NCBI GenBank assembly: GCA_014058105.1
Contig: JACGCM010002493.1
Coordinates: 1,302,001 to 1,366,000 of the forward strand
Length of the DNA stretch: 64,000 bases
DNA from: Kingdonia uniflora
Lineage: Eukaryota; Streptophyta; Magnoliopsida; Ranunculales; Circaeasteraceae
Direction: 5' to 3'
Shown here piece after piece: positions 23,466-36,300 of this stretch (position 1 is the first letter of the stretch; every line of letters starts with the position of its first letter). A program made the position numbers and the translations under genes. The notes under the pieces are model-generated. The model ran no database searches and had not been told where the DNA came from. It was given only the letters and a program-made list of their open reading frames with translations.

Positions 23466-23960
23466 TATTTCCCTTCCTAAATTTGTACAATTGATAATAA
23501 AAAATAAATTTTTACAATCTTTAGTTCATATCTACCATTCTGACGCCAACTGCAATACCCATTATCCATTTTCGCTATTTTAACATCAGAGTGAGCTAAA
23601 ACTACAATGGTTCTTCAAAACTTACATCAAAATGGAGTAAAAACAACTTACAGCGATGACGGGGTCGGCGAGGCTGACTTGAGAGAAGAAGAGAGAGATC
23701 CAATGAGCAAAAGAGTGTAAACTAGGAGTGCTTCCAGTGTAACAAAGAGGATTCACATCCAACAAGAACACTCTCTTCTTACTTGTGTTGTTCTTGTTCT
23801 TTAGTGTCGTCGATAATAGTCTTTGCACACCACCTGTTTGACTAACTGTGCAAGAAGAAGAAAAAGAAATAGACGACTGGAATTTCTTCGTGATAAATGG
23901 TATTTTAGAGAGGTGGAGGAGGATGGGATAAAGGTGGTGATGAAGTGAGGGTGATATTGA
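23466..23960 (-). pseudogene. recent partial copy (copy B) of the 5'-3' exonuclease exon 1
   Basis: This block abuts copy A without a gap. From about 23467 to 23885 it is nearly base-for-base the parent stretch 13605-14020. It covers the end of intron 1, the donor site and most of exon 1, including the frame QRLLSTTLKNKNNTSKKRVF and the full LADPVIA end. The start-codon region diverges after about 23885, and there is no exon 2 downstream, so it is a 5' exon fragment only. The near identity suggests a recent duplication or gene conversion. Confidence 0.85.
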
Positions 23961-24284
23961 AAGTTTGAAACTGGGGATGAGCCACGGCCACTTCTATCAC
24001 AACTCCAACAGTTGTTGCTTCGAATCCAGGCAATAATCCATATTCAAATTCAAAGCCGGGTGTGGATTTTTTTTATTTTTTTTGGAATCCGGAAATCAAT
24101 AGGGTTAATCATTTTTTACCATTCTCGAACTAGTCTCCCAAGCATTGTCAGTATACCTATGCAAGCAAGCACGCTCCATTTTAAGTCAAGATAAATCTTG
24201 GCGGATGACCCCTCGTGACCTCTCTCTCATCTTTTTCAGAGGTGGCCCCAAACCACTAGCCCAACACCAAAGAAGTCAAAAAGT

Positions 24285-24346
24285 GGGGTGCAACACGAAG
24301 ACTTCCAAGAGGTCACCCATCTTAGTACTACTCTCGCCCAAGTGCT
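24285..24346 (-). repeat. 5S-rRNA-like fragment, probably part of a Cassandra-type TRIM LTR
   Basis: On the minus strand the sequence runs cttgggcgagagtagtacta, then gatgggtgacctcttgg, and ends gtgttgcacccc, which is the 3' half of plant 5S rRNA with a few changes. The 5' half, including the A box, is replaced by other sequence. The following minus-strand sequence resembles the Cassandra terminal-repeat element, which carries a 5S-like promoter region in its LTR. This Cassandra assignment is from memory. A bare 5S pseudogene fragment is the alternative. Confidence 0.6.
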
Positions 24347-24735
24347 CCAAATGGCATGTGTTGAGCGCGTAATCATTAAGTGTCTGGCTTAAAACGCCAA
24401 ATGATTTGGTGATTAAGCGCCTGAGTTACTTTTACATTATTGTAGATTCTAGCGCCTAGATCTGTTTTGGAGCACTCCACCCCCATTCCTTATTTGGAGC
24501 GTTGAACCAAAACTCCAGTTCCGAATATGAATTTTGAGCCCACTGAGGTCACTTTTAGTGATTAATCCAAATATGAATTCCCATCGGGCGGCGGAGATGC
24601 TCTCATCTCTCCAACACCGCATCGTGCTATTATTTGATTCAACTTTGCGTTTGGTCCAGTTGAATTGTGAAGGTCACTTCTCATAGCATCTTCAAACATA
24701 GGGATGCTACTAAGAGCATCTACAGTGGTTGGTGG

Positions 24736-27700
24736 TGTCACGGCCCAGGTAATTTTTTTTTTCTTGTAAACAACGGCCCGGGTAATCATGTATTCATGAT
24801 CACTCTGGATTACCTTGAGATGCAGCAAAAAAGGATTGTGCAGCGTACATGCATATGCGACTGAGCATGCATAAGCATTTATACTTGGATGTTAGGCACC
24901 ATCCAGATTATCCTGGATACTCGTGAGGGTCATCGAATGATAATATTCAGAAAGGCAACAACACTAAAGGTTCATTTATAATCCCTACAGCGTAATCACT
25001 CATGTTATGCACAAGTATGGAGAGTACACCCATCTAGGTAACGAATCAGGATAGCTCAATATGCTTGTTGCTAGCCTATGTTCAAATTTGCATAAACAAA
25101 AATAAGTTAAGAAGCTATAAAAGAGATCAAGGTACTTATCATAATATGATCGAGTTTAAGACATATTCGCCCCTGTCCCTGTCTCCCAGGATACAACGAT
25201 CAGACGCGAGTAGAAAAAAACACTACAATCTACTCGCCAATCGAACCTTGATTGCGACTACTATTCTCTGATTGAAAATAACTCAAAGAAAGTGTAAAAC
25301 CAATGATTACGAATGACACGAGAAATGACTTCAAATAGAACATTGACGACTCCTCACCAAGAGTTGTGTCTATTGGAGTCAACACGGAGGGTCGCGTCGC
25401 GACTTATCACCAAGAATCGTGTCTCTTGAAGCTTAAAACCAACTATAAGCTCAAAAACACTCAATTCCACTCTTCAAAATAAAGGAAAACCAAACTCTTG
25501 GATTTTTCTAACACTTGTTTCACGGATAGCTTAATATGCTATGAGTATGGACTAGTTAGATAGCAAGGGACATCGAGTAACATAGTCCATTTAAAAGGGA
25601 CAATCTGTCTCGAACAACTCGTGGATTTAACGCGCGGCATAACAGCCCTAAGTCTAGTCCTATCTAAAAAATTGTCTCGCAATGCAAAACAATGTCCCAA
25701 GGCATTCATTATGCCTAAGGAAACTCATGAACATCCCTCGTGGATGATCCATGAGTCGGGGTCCTAGATGACCAAACATTAAAGCTTCTAGGTCATGGGG
25801 AGGTCCGTACAATTTCCTTCCTTAATATAGCTACTAAGTAAATGGCGAAGTTCTAAAAGGAAACATCACTTTCTGAGACGAAGCGTACTGACTCTTCTCG
25901 CCCCCCTTAACTATTTTCGTTTACAACGAAACTGCTACTCCCCAAAATCCGCTTTTTCATAATAAATCATAAAGCACATTCTAAGGCTTATCAAGTCGGG
26001 CATCCCACGGATGAACCCCACAAATGTAATATATTTCTAAAGAAATAAACTATATCTACTTCCCAAAGAAACGCTGCGGAAAACTCAAATATAAATTAAA
26101 TGAATAAAGTTCTCAACTAACTCTAAAAACGAGAATAAAACTACGACAATGAAATATGAAATAAAAAGATCATAAATACCCTACGACAGCTCAGCGATCC
26201 AAAGAACTCCAAAGAATCCCGAAAATGATCGACCAAGCCTCACTAAGCAAAACCTACTGTGCTCGACCTCCTGTAAAAATATAGCGCACAGGGCGTCAGG
26301 CAAGCACAATTATTACCGGTCACTGAACATGACAAACATGACAGACCGATCTATTATACAAAAGTACTAGTGTGATATAATATTATATATATATATATAT
26401 GTATATATGAGTAAATGATGCAATGCTTACTAAGAATATGAGGTTCAATTATTAATGTTTTAAGCGTCGGCGCCAACCGGTATTATAAAGTAGTTATAGA
26501 TATTATTAAGTGTGGGGGTTAACTAACAGACAATATACACAGGGTCACTTTTAATTTAGTGGGACCACACTCTCGCACCCTTATGTCCTCAACAGAAGCG
26601 TATCCCTTATTGTCGAGCCAGGGATTGGCGGATTCCTTTTTAGTGAGCCAGGAATTAGCGCCGGAATCACCGGATCAAGGTGGTCAAAGAGTTTCAACCT
26701 ACAGGTCTAAAGCCTGATTTATTTTTACTTTTAGGAATCTATGCCCACGGGGAGTATTCACAAATAATAACAAAGACGATATGTAACTAGGAAAGAGTTT
26801 TAGGGGCTTACAACCCTGGAACACTGATAAATAATCACCGAATCTTTTGTTTAGGGAATCGAACCCAAGGACCCTGACATCATAGCCCTACTGTGTACAC
26901 GACTCTAAGTTATCCTATGCATGAATGATTTAAGAGACCGACACTCAATCAAAATGACCTATCTGTCCTTGCTCTATAGGCAATGAGACTATATCATATG
27001 ATTGACGATCTTATGCTCAATGACATTTTTACCCTCACATATATAGGAGTGGGTCTCAGTCGCTGATATTATACATTAACTATCAATGATCCTTCTACCT
27101 TAAATTAATAAAGGTTATATCAGTGAAGTCCTATAATCTGGCTAAGTTAAGCTTATTACAATTTATTTCTCAATGCATAGCTATTTTAGATAGTAAACAT
27201 AGCAATGTATACATACATGCTTCCAATAAATTTTAGGAATAACGCTCCTGAGATGCATAACTACATCCGGCTTTTCTTTTATATATGCGGTACTTAGATC
27301 TTGTCAAGCAATCAGTTTGTAAATTTATAAACAACTATAAAGGTCTGAGTTTAATTCCCTAATAATCATAACTGAGGTTACCTGATCATATTCTATTTAA
27401 ACTTAAAAGCTTAGTTTAATTCCCTCCAATTAGTTAGCACATAAAGAGATGCTTCACCATTCTTAAATCCTTTAGTACTTAGTGTTTACGTACTCAAGAC
27501 CAAGTATAAGAGATCATAGATTCCAACAGGTAGTATGCTACACGACCCATAAATCCTACAACATTTGGTAATTAACTATTCTCGACCACATATATCATAC
27601 GAGACTTTTAATTCCAACAGGTAGTATGTACAGAAAACATGGAAGAGAAATTATCCAACATAGCTAATGATACAAAATTTAACATGGCTGCATTACAATT

Positions 27701-28280
27701 ATCTGATTTACTCAGGTTACTACTAAATCTTACATAAGCATTTAATCTAACATGATCGATTCATAGCAATTAACTAAGCTTTACTAACATAGCACGCACA
27801 AATCAAAACCTTCTAAATACAACCTATAGTTCCTGTATATCAGAGGTATTACTCCATATCACGAATTCACTAAACACATGACTAGTAGTAATTGTACTTT
27901 CCTGATCGACGAATCCGGGGATTAGAAGATAATGAAATATGCCCTTAAAGTTCCAATGAAATCAGCAACTTCCCAAAGCAATGCCGAATCTAAAAAGATG
28001 GTCTCTCCTCTTTCTCTAATACTCTAGGTTGCTCGAAGGTTACAGTAGAGGAATAGCTGCGTTTGGAGAGGAGTTTTGAGGTTCACAAGAGAAGAGGAAA
28101 GAAGAGATTTTGGTGGAGAATACTCTGTAGAAATTTTGGTGAAGACGATGGTGTTGGTTTGAATGGGTTTGGAAAAATAGCTATGATAACATACTCTTAA
28201 GTGCAACTTACTAAACTACTACAGTTTAACTAAGACAAAGTTATATAACGGACAAAAATAAAATAAATTGGGGCGCTACA
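24736..28280 (-). mobile_element. LTR-retrotransposon-derived block, ~3.5 kb, no coding capacity
   Basis: In minus orientation the block begins tgtagcgccccaattt and ends gggccgtgaca, both typical LTR ends. A large part (around 24890-25950) is similar in inverted orientation to the solo LTR at 35163-35973. Shared words include acgcttcgtctca, ttacttagtagctatatta and cgagtatccaggataat. No gag or pol frame is seen in 3.5 kb, and it holds a (TA)n run near 26383. It is either a very long solo LTR or a non-autonomous derivative. I found no target-site duplication, so the outer borders are provisional. Confidence 0.6.
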
Positions 28281-28973
28281 GAAACTTCAGGTGTAGCTAT
28301 TTAAGGGTCTAGAGAACATGTATCCAAGGTAATAACTCAAAACGCTTGACACGATTTCGTGGAACTTTTTCACTAATGTTTACTGCATTGTGTTTTTTGC
28401 TTTATTTCTATAACTATTTCAGGGTTACCCTTGTCCTGAGTATGCATTCAACCACAAGTGTTTTTATTCCCCATTTATACTCTGAGAATCATTAGATTAG
28501 ATGTTCTGAGTAAATAGGTAATTATATATTTCATCATTAAAAATCAAACCTTGCAATCTTCACTATTAGGCATATACATGGACCAAACTCCCTTAAATTT
28601 TCCTAATCCAAATCCTGTAAATTAATATATAACCAAAAATTCACTTCGCTGTTTAATTTCTGTAAGGATCCGCAACAGTCCCAAATAACAATGTCGTGTT
28701 TCTTTTAATAAAGAGGTTAATAGGGCGTTGTGAATCTCACCTGCATAAACCAATTACAAGCCAACCTGATTATCTAATCAAACAAATTAAATAAGACCAA
28801 AAGATTTCTACCAGAAGGTAAAGCACTCCTTGCTATAATAACATGTTCTTTTACAAATAATCCAAGAATGGTGCTTCAGACTCCTCTCATAATCTGGTTT
28901 GATGCTTATACGAGTTAGAAGCCAGCTTACCTCGCCACAAAGTAGTAAAGAAATAGGGCCTTCTTTTATAAAG
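28281..28973. other. 3' flank of the first ankyrin gene
   Basis: No gene seen. It should contain the 3' UTR of the minus-strand gene that ends at 28974. Confidence 0.45.
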
Positions 28974-31900
28974 CTAGTGAATAATATCTTCACTTTGCTT
29001 GTGGAAGATGCTAGGTCCATAGGTATTAAGGATCAGTTCAAGGAGGAGGAGAAATGGGAGTAATCCAAACAGGCCCAAAGGGACACAAGATAGTAGAGTC
29101 ACTGGAGCAACAATCCACGTAATTTTTGTACTAAGGACGATAAAGAGAGTTGCACCATAGGCTATCATCATGGATGCAATGGAAATGAATAGGGTAGTAA
29201 GACCAATAATAAGCCTCTTGGGCAAGGAATAGAGGAAATCTTCTTCTGCGTAACGTGAAGTGAGAATAGAAAGAAACATCAAGACAGAAGTAATAGAAAA
29301 AAAAAAACCTACGGCATCTGATATAACAAAAATCATGAAAGAGCTTGCTTGTAAGAAAATGGGAACGCCTTGATCACTATTGTTACCACCCGGTACAGTA
29401 AAAGCTGCAGTAAACATTATAGTAGCAATGAGCGTGGCTACGACCATACATGAAGTTGATGTATCTTTCATCCACACCTCGCCTTCCTTGACCAAATCCC
29501 CATGTTCCTCAGTAAAAACCTCTTTGGGTTGTTTTGCATCTTTATTCTTCTTTATTCGGTAGTACGGCTGGATATGTTTTTCGACCTCCTACATTGAACT
29601 TATTACTTAGTACTTGAACAATAATTGGAATAATAACTAAAGTTCTACTTATGTTTCCAAAACTTAAAAACGTTTTGATGTACAGAGGGCATCTATACTT
29701 CGTGAACTTTGTGCAGTACTTCAGAGAATTGCCTCCCTCATCTCTCATTGTAGCCCTTGGATGTAGAAGTCTCTAGGATGAACCTCATAAAAATAAAGAA
29801 CATCTGGTGTGTCTCTGCGGTTTATGTGAATCTCTAAGGTTCAATGTTCTATGGGTTTTTAGTACCAAATAGTACCAGCGGCATTAAAAACCACGGTTTT
29901 CCTACTCAAGAAGATGACCTTAAAACTCTTAGATAATAGATTCGCAGTTCTAAAGTTAAAATGTTACACTAGAGAGTGCGAGAAGCAAGAATGAGATATG
30001 AAATTACTTTGACTAATGTAATTATACTGAAGCAATTTACCTTGAACCACTGGAGTTCACGTTGCATTTGTAAAACTGCACCAGAGACAAAGTTAAGTTG
30101 AGGAGGAGGTGCGAGTCTCCCTGCTAAATGGAAGAGGTTGTTGTCGGATTTATCTGTATGAACTAGGATAAAGTTCTTGAAGGAACTGATCTGATATATG
30201 AGATTGAAAACTTTTACTTGGCGATGTAAAATTGCAAGGTGAAGCACATTACGACCATCATCGTCAGTCAACCAGATAGAATACGGCAATGATTGGAGAC
30301 ATTCCCTTACAACTTCATATGTACCACTACGTGCAGCTTCAAGGATTTCTTCCTTCACCAAGCTCATCATGGTGTTGTCCAAACCTTTAAGCTCTGCACA
30401 TATGCATTTGACCGGCTGAAGTGTTTGCATATGTTTCAACTTTCTGTCATGTATCCTCTTTATCCAAGGGACTGTAAGTGGAATACTATGTCAAAATATA
30501 AAGATTCTCCAAGTAAACAGATCCAACTTTGTGATATTTATATAGAAATGCATACCTAATTGCGTGATTGCGTCTATTTTGAGTTTGATGCCTTGAAGAA
30601 ACTGATGCCAATTGAATACATGCAGAGAGTTTGGATTAGGATCCAGTATGCCATGAGTGATGGGAAGGATGTTGGAATTTTTTATCTCCACATGGATATC
30701 TTCACAGTAAACAATTTATACCATAGAGTTAGATACACTTCAAGATTGCTTGAAACATGATATAACATAAACATATGCGACGAAAGCAGCCTTCTTTTTC
30801 GATCTTTTTGAACCAGGTAGGTGATGGTAATGTCTATCAATTCGGCAAGGAAGTATTATTTATCTTCTTTTGTGTCGGAGAACAGAGAAAAGAAGTTTAG
30901 AAGTTAGATTTAATATTTTAACTCTTGGTATCGGTAAGCGACACTCCTGCTAGATTATACCTTCCAAATCTAAAGAATAGTCATTTTCATTTAAATTTGC
31001 CCATCAATTTAAATTTTTGCATTTTGCCAAATTGGCATATGATTACTTCAGGTATATGATCTTATAGATAGAGATTAAGGTTGTAGATACGAACATGCGT
31101 AAAAGAGTTGTTGCCAAAATGTCAGATGTGTCCCACTTGCAAATGCTGAAGGCCTTGCAGCTAAACAATAAAGAGGGGTGAGGCTGCTTAGCTCATCGTC
31201 ATCTCCATTTCCATCATTAACTTTAGCCTTGCATTTAGGATCATCCTTCTTTTGCTCTCTATAACTAGCTAATCCTGGGTGCTGCTCCACAAGATGTAAA
31301 GCCACATCTAAGAAAAATAAGAATAAGAAGAGCGGAATATTATAAGTAATTTATAAAACTAAGAAAGTGTCAGTGCACAAGAGGGTTCAACTCAGTTACT
31401 GAAACTGCAGTAGTTTGATTTCAACGCACCATGGAAACCAGTAACTATTAAATGATTGAGAAACCAAACGCCATACATTCCCGAGAAGAGACTATTATTT
31501 GTCACAGATAGAAGATACAACAGTGTTTCCTTATGGCCATATTTAGCAGCATAACCGAGCGGAATCTGTCTCCAATGATTGTGCAGATTTGGCAGATCAG
31601 GATTTTTCCTTACAAGAATCTCTGCTGCCTTGGTATTTCCACTTATCCCAGCAAAGCAAAGTGCTGTGCGACCATCATTGTCTCTCAGTGTGAGTGCTTC
31701 TAAGGGCATCAATTCTACAAGCTTTTCTACGAATGGTGTAGCGTGTCCAGCGCCTACTGCAACATGTAGAGCAGTCGCAGAGGTACTTGTGATCTCCGCA
31801 GTTACAGCATCGGAATGAAGGTCAAAGAAATGTCTTGCACTTCTCCAATCTCCTTTTAGTGCAGCTCTGTAAAGCGGTTGATACTGGGTAAGATCTTTTT

Positions 31901-32248
31901 TCTTCTTCTCTTCTGTTAGGACTGGAAGGACTTCTTTCTCCTTCCCTTTTTTCTTATTTTCTGAATGTAAGCTTGGGTTTGGCAAGACTCCATGACCAGC
32001 TATATTGATCAAGAAAATATTGAAGTTACATTCTGTAATATGCCTTAATCACCCTGTGATCCTCCTCTAAGGAATGGGTTTATATTAAATCAAGAGAGGA
32101 ATCAAAGAAAATATCAAAATTTTAAAGTTTAATGAATATTACCTGGTTCCTCAGTATCAATATCTTTATGCTCTCGTGAAGACGATGCCGCTGATGGATT
32201 GAGGTTTGCCTGGTTTTTTTGTTTTCGATGCTTTTTTTTCTTTGCCAT
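28974..32248 (-). CDS. ankyrin-repeat/PGG membrane protein (ACD6/ITN1-like), copy 1, 692 aa, intact
   Basis: Member of the plant ankyrin-PGG family. Known members (ACD6, ITN1) are membrane proteins acting in defence and stress signalling; the role of this copy is unknown. Exons are 32248-32143, 31999-31430, 31307-31095, 30699-30556, 30471-30041 and 29588-28974, joining to 693 codons without a stop. The N-terminus is lysine-rich (MAKKKKHRKQK) and non-secretory. A first ankyrin block spans about 75-215 (for example DGRTALCFAGISGNTKAAEI). A second ankyrin block is in exon 5 (DGRNVLHLAILHRQVKVFNL). The PGG domain starts near 521 with WMKDTSTSCMVVATLIA, has the PGG triplet at about 554-556 and four hydrophobic segments, and ends YGPSIFHKQSEDIIH. 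Unlike its paralogues, exons 4 and 5 are one exon here. It is head-to-head with the broken copy at 33338. Confidence 0.9.
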
Positions 32249-33337
32249 GGATGTTTGGCTAAACAATGCTAGGCTCGTAGTGTAGGGAAATAGGAATCAT
32301 TCAGTAATTGTTTATGTTTCTTTCCATAGCCTATTATATATTAAAAATGGTTTAGTTTATTTTTCACATGTTTCTTTTCATAACCGTCATTGCATACTAA
32401 ATGGTTTAGTTATATTTCGCATGTTGGTTACAAAAGAGAAAACAGGCTGCCGTTGTATACTAAACTGTTCTGTTCAAGTAATAAAATGTGAAAAAACTTT
32501 CAGCAAGTTCTGTGGTCTTGAGATTCTGAGGCTAGAGGCTGCCATGAATATCATCCTTGTGCATTCCTAAGGGAAGGGAATTCTCCAGCTGATCTCCTCT
32601 CCCAGATGGACAGTTTGCAATTGGATGTATTTTTTTATTCTCTTTTAGGGCTTCCACAGGCAACTAGATTGGTAATGTATGAGGCTCCATCTAGTCTCTA
32701 AGATCTCATGGCTCATTGCGAACCTCATTATCTTCTATAATTAATAAAAATCCCACTGTCTGTTGCACCATATAGAAATATACAAACTCTCAACCAAAAT
32801 AGTGACGGTTCCTAAATGAACATATCTAACAGAAACCACTTTAACTGCACACTTTAGGTCAGTCCAGCACTGTATATTACGGTTTTCTTAAAGATATATA
32901 TATATATATATACTGAACTAAATTGTAACATGTGCAAAGTGATATACACATGTACCAGCTGGGTTGTTATATATAAGTAGAATAAATACAATCCCACAAG
33001 GTTATATTCACTACCTAAGCATTTACTCTCTGTCATATTTATTTATTTAGGGTTTGTATTATCATATTATGTATAGAAGTTGGTAGGGAGTATTTTCAGG
33101 TTTTATAATGGCTGGCACCTATGTCTAAAGTCATTAATAAAGATGTATAGTTTAAATAATTACCAAATGGATGTTTTATCTCCGTGTCTTGTATTGAGAA
33201 CAAATCATTCCCCTCCATCAGGTGCTGTGATATGTATTATAACATTTTCGGTACAGTCGATTAAACATGTAATTCAGTTTTTATGTGTATATATATAAAG
33301 CCTTTTTGTTCTCCATCTTGACATCGAGAGAAGAACA
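32249..33337. other. shared head-to-head promoter region, ankyrin copies 1 and 2
   Basis: 1.09 kb between divergent start codons. It contains an (AT)n run at about 32894-32911 and no coding region. Core promoters for both genes must lie here, but I cannot assign individual elements. Confidence 0.5.
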
Positions 33338-36300
33338 ATGAAAAATCCAGCGGTAAGCTGCATCTTTTTTCAACCTTGGCTGTTTTATTTATATTTGATC
33401 TCACGCCCTTCCTTCCTTCCGCAATCATAATTCTGTCCTATCTTATTGCTTAATTTTTTGTAGTCATTACAAGTGAAGAATATTTCCTGGTACCTGTCAC
33501 TGTATGAAGCTGCACTAAAAGGGGATTGGGAAAGTGCAAACAGATTCTTTGACCTCCATTCTGATGCGAAAATTGTAAAGCTCCCACAGGTCCATATGAC
33601 TGCTCTACACATTGCAGTTGGTGCAGGACACTCCACCCCTTTTGTTGAGAAACTTGTAGAGTTAATGCTCTTAAAGGCACTACAACTGCAAACCGAAAAG
33701 GGTGATTCAGCTCTTGCCTATGCAGCCATAACTGGAAACACTAATGCAGCAGAGATTATAATAAGAAAAGACCCCAATTTGCCAAATATGCAAGACGCTA
33801 AGGGGAAGATACCACTTTGTTATGCTGCTCAACATGGTCACCGGGAGACACTGTTGTATATTCTATCTGTCACTAATGACAGTGTCATTCCAGGATCTGC
33901 CCTTGTTGAAGTTATTAAGGATTCAATAGATGCTGGTTTCTACGGTGAGCTTCAAGCATATTGACATTATGCATTGGATCAAGTCTCAATTTGGTCAAAA
34001 TATTTGTGTCAAAATGTTTTTGCCCCACCATCTTCGTATACAAATGCAGATGTGGCCTTACTTCTACTCCAGCGTTATCCCGATTTAGCCAATTGGAAGA
34101 AGACTTCTGTCAAAGTGAGACCTTTATATATCTTAGCTCGAGCACCCTCAACATTTCAAAGCGGGAGCCGTCTCACATTTTGGCAGCGCTTGGTCTACAA
34201 ACGTTAGTCTCTCTCTCTAGCAAAGTACTACTCTCGTAATTACCACTACTAATAAAGTTATATACCTTGTGTTTGGAACTGTAAGGTGTACCTGTGAAGG
34301 TAGAAAGCTGGCGCTCTTCATCCCATCAGTCGTGAGAGAGGATATCCTTCAGGATTCTGATGTCTGCATGAGTGTGCACAATTGGCGTCAATTGGTGCAA
34401 GAATTTCACTCGGGTTAGAAAAATATTTTCTTCTTAGTCATAATGTTTATCACAATTTATTGATAAAAAAAAAAAATGTTTATCACAATTTTTCCTCCAC
34501 TAATGTGAGTCCTAATAATTGATAACCATTCACATCCTCTGCATAAAAAAAAAAGAGGTCCTTCCTCTTTTCCGTATATCTAACCCCTCGCCCTACTCAA
34601 AAAAATGAAAATAAAAATTATAATGGCCAACTTGAGTTCGATATACCGGGAATCAGAATTTGCTAAGTTGTACCAATTCCGTATTAATCTAAAAAAATTC
34701 AATGGGTCTTCACTGCTTATCAGTATACTAGTTTTCATACATACGTAGTAGTACTAGTTTTCATCCATGCGTAGTAGAATTAACAGAAAGACCTTCCACA
34801 CTTCTCAATACAAACACTTGTTTCTTAACATTGTCTTTTATGTTGTTCAATACTTTGTTTGACACTTCTTACAAGAAGTCTCTACCTCTATGTTGTAAAA
34901 CAATTTCTCATATCTCTAACCGCAACATATTAAGCAAATACTGACCACTTCCCTTGGGAAGACATCTCACTACGATAGTCTAGACTCTAGAGTTGTCACA
35001 AAGACTAATCTCTGTTGTAATTAAGTAACTATTGAAAATGTACAATACATTCCCAATATGTTTAATGATGTTTCATTTCTTCTTTATTAAATAAGACCAG
35101 ATACGGCATTTAGACATCGCACTCAAATAAAAGCTTCCCGAGAAAACTTACTATATGCAGTGTGTGACGACCTACCGAACGCCGGCCAAATTTACCCGAG
35201 CGTTTTGAGTTCTGTCCGAATGTATTTGTTCTCTATATCCTAATATAGCTCCTCGCCAAGTTTCGTCGCAATCGGATTCAGTTAAGGGGGCGAAAAGGTC
35301 CAGTACGCTTCGTCTCATGTTTTAACGTTTCCTTTTGGAAGTTGACTATTTACTTAGTAGCTATATTAAGGAGGAACCTTGGTCCGATCCTCCCCATGAC
35401 TAAAAGAGCTTTAATGCTTGGTCATCAAGGACCCCGGCTCATGGACTATCTACAAGGGATAGTTATGAGTTCTCCTAGGCCTAGGGTAGGCTAGGGGACA
35501 TTGCCTCGCAATGCGGGCCGGTTTTCATTAGAGGGCTTCATATGGCGCCGCTATGCCCCGCGGGCTGTCCGAGACGCACCGCCCCTCTCAGATGGACAGT
35601 ATAATTAGTCCAGGCTCGTCGCCCCTTGAGATCTGAGTCCCTTAGGTGGAAACCGGCATATTGAGCTACCCTGATCCGCTACTGGACAGGTGTGCTTTCC
35701 GTATCTCGCGCGCGTCGTGAGAGATTACGCTGTAGGGATTATTGAGGGAACCTTCAGCATTGTTGCCTTTACCGGATACATATTCAATGACCCCTCACGA
35801 GTATCCAGGATAATCCGGATGTCGCTCTAGCATCCGTGGGTTGTATGCCACTGGCGCGCCGCGCCTGTGAAGATGGTTGGTACACGCCGACATCGCGTCC
35901 GTGTACGCCGCACGGTCCCTTATTCCGCTGCACTCCGGGCACTGTAGAGTCGGTCCCGGCTAGGGCCGTGTCACAGTGGGTCCATCTATTAGTGGGTTTC
36001 AATCTGATTCATGTGTTTTAATCAATAAAAGATAATCTAATGCATGTGTAACAGTGTCCCGGAGAATGACCAACGTACTTTGGGAAATCATAAAAAGGCT
36101 AGGTATGCATTTTCGTTGAAATGTCACAATGATGTATCTTCTATACAATTTTTGCGTTTTTTTATTTTCTCTGACATTGTTTCAGTTGCAGTCCCTTTTA
36201 TAAAAAGAATACATGATACAAAGTTGATGCATATGCAAACGCATCAACTGGTGAAATTCATCTGTAAGGAGCTTATACATTTGGATTACTCGAAAGCTTT

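Noticed and set aside
24145..24372. 75-codon plus-strand frame at 24145-24372
   Set aside because: It runs through the 5S-like sequence on the opposite strand and is explained by that element.
26381..26405. (TA)n run considered as a promoter
   Set aside because: It is a simple microsatellite inside the LTR-like block and no gene follows it.
33473..33680. Minus-strand open frames at 33385-33680 opposite ankyrin copy 2
   Set aside because: They mirror the real plus-strand ankyrin exon, which has family motifs and splice sites; the minus frames have none.
35784..36021. Small frames in the GC-rich part of the solo LTR
   Set aside because: They fall wholly inside the LTR, are short on both strands and have no similarity I know; GC-rich sequence has fewer chance stops.
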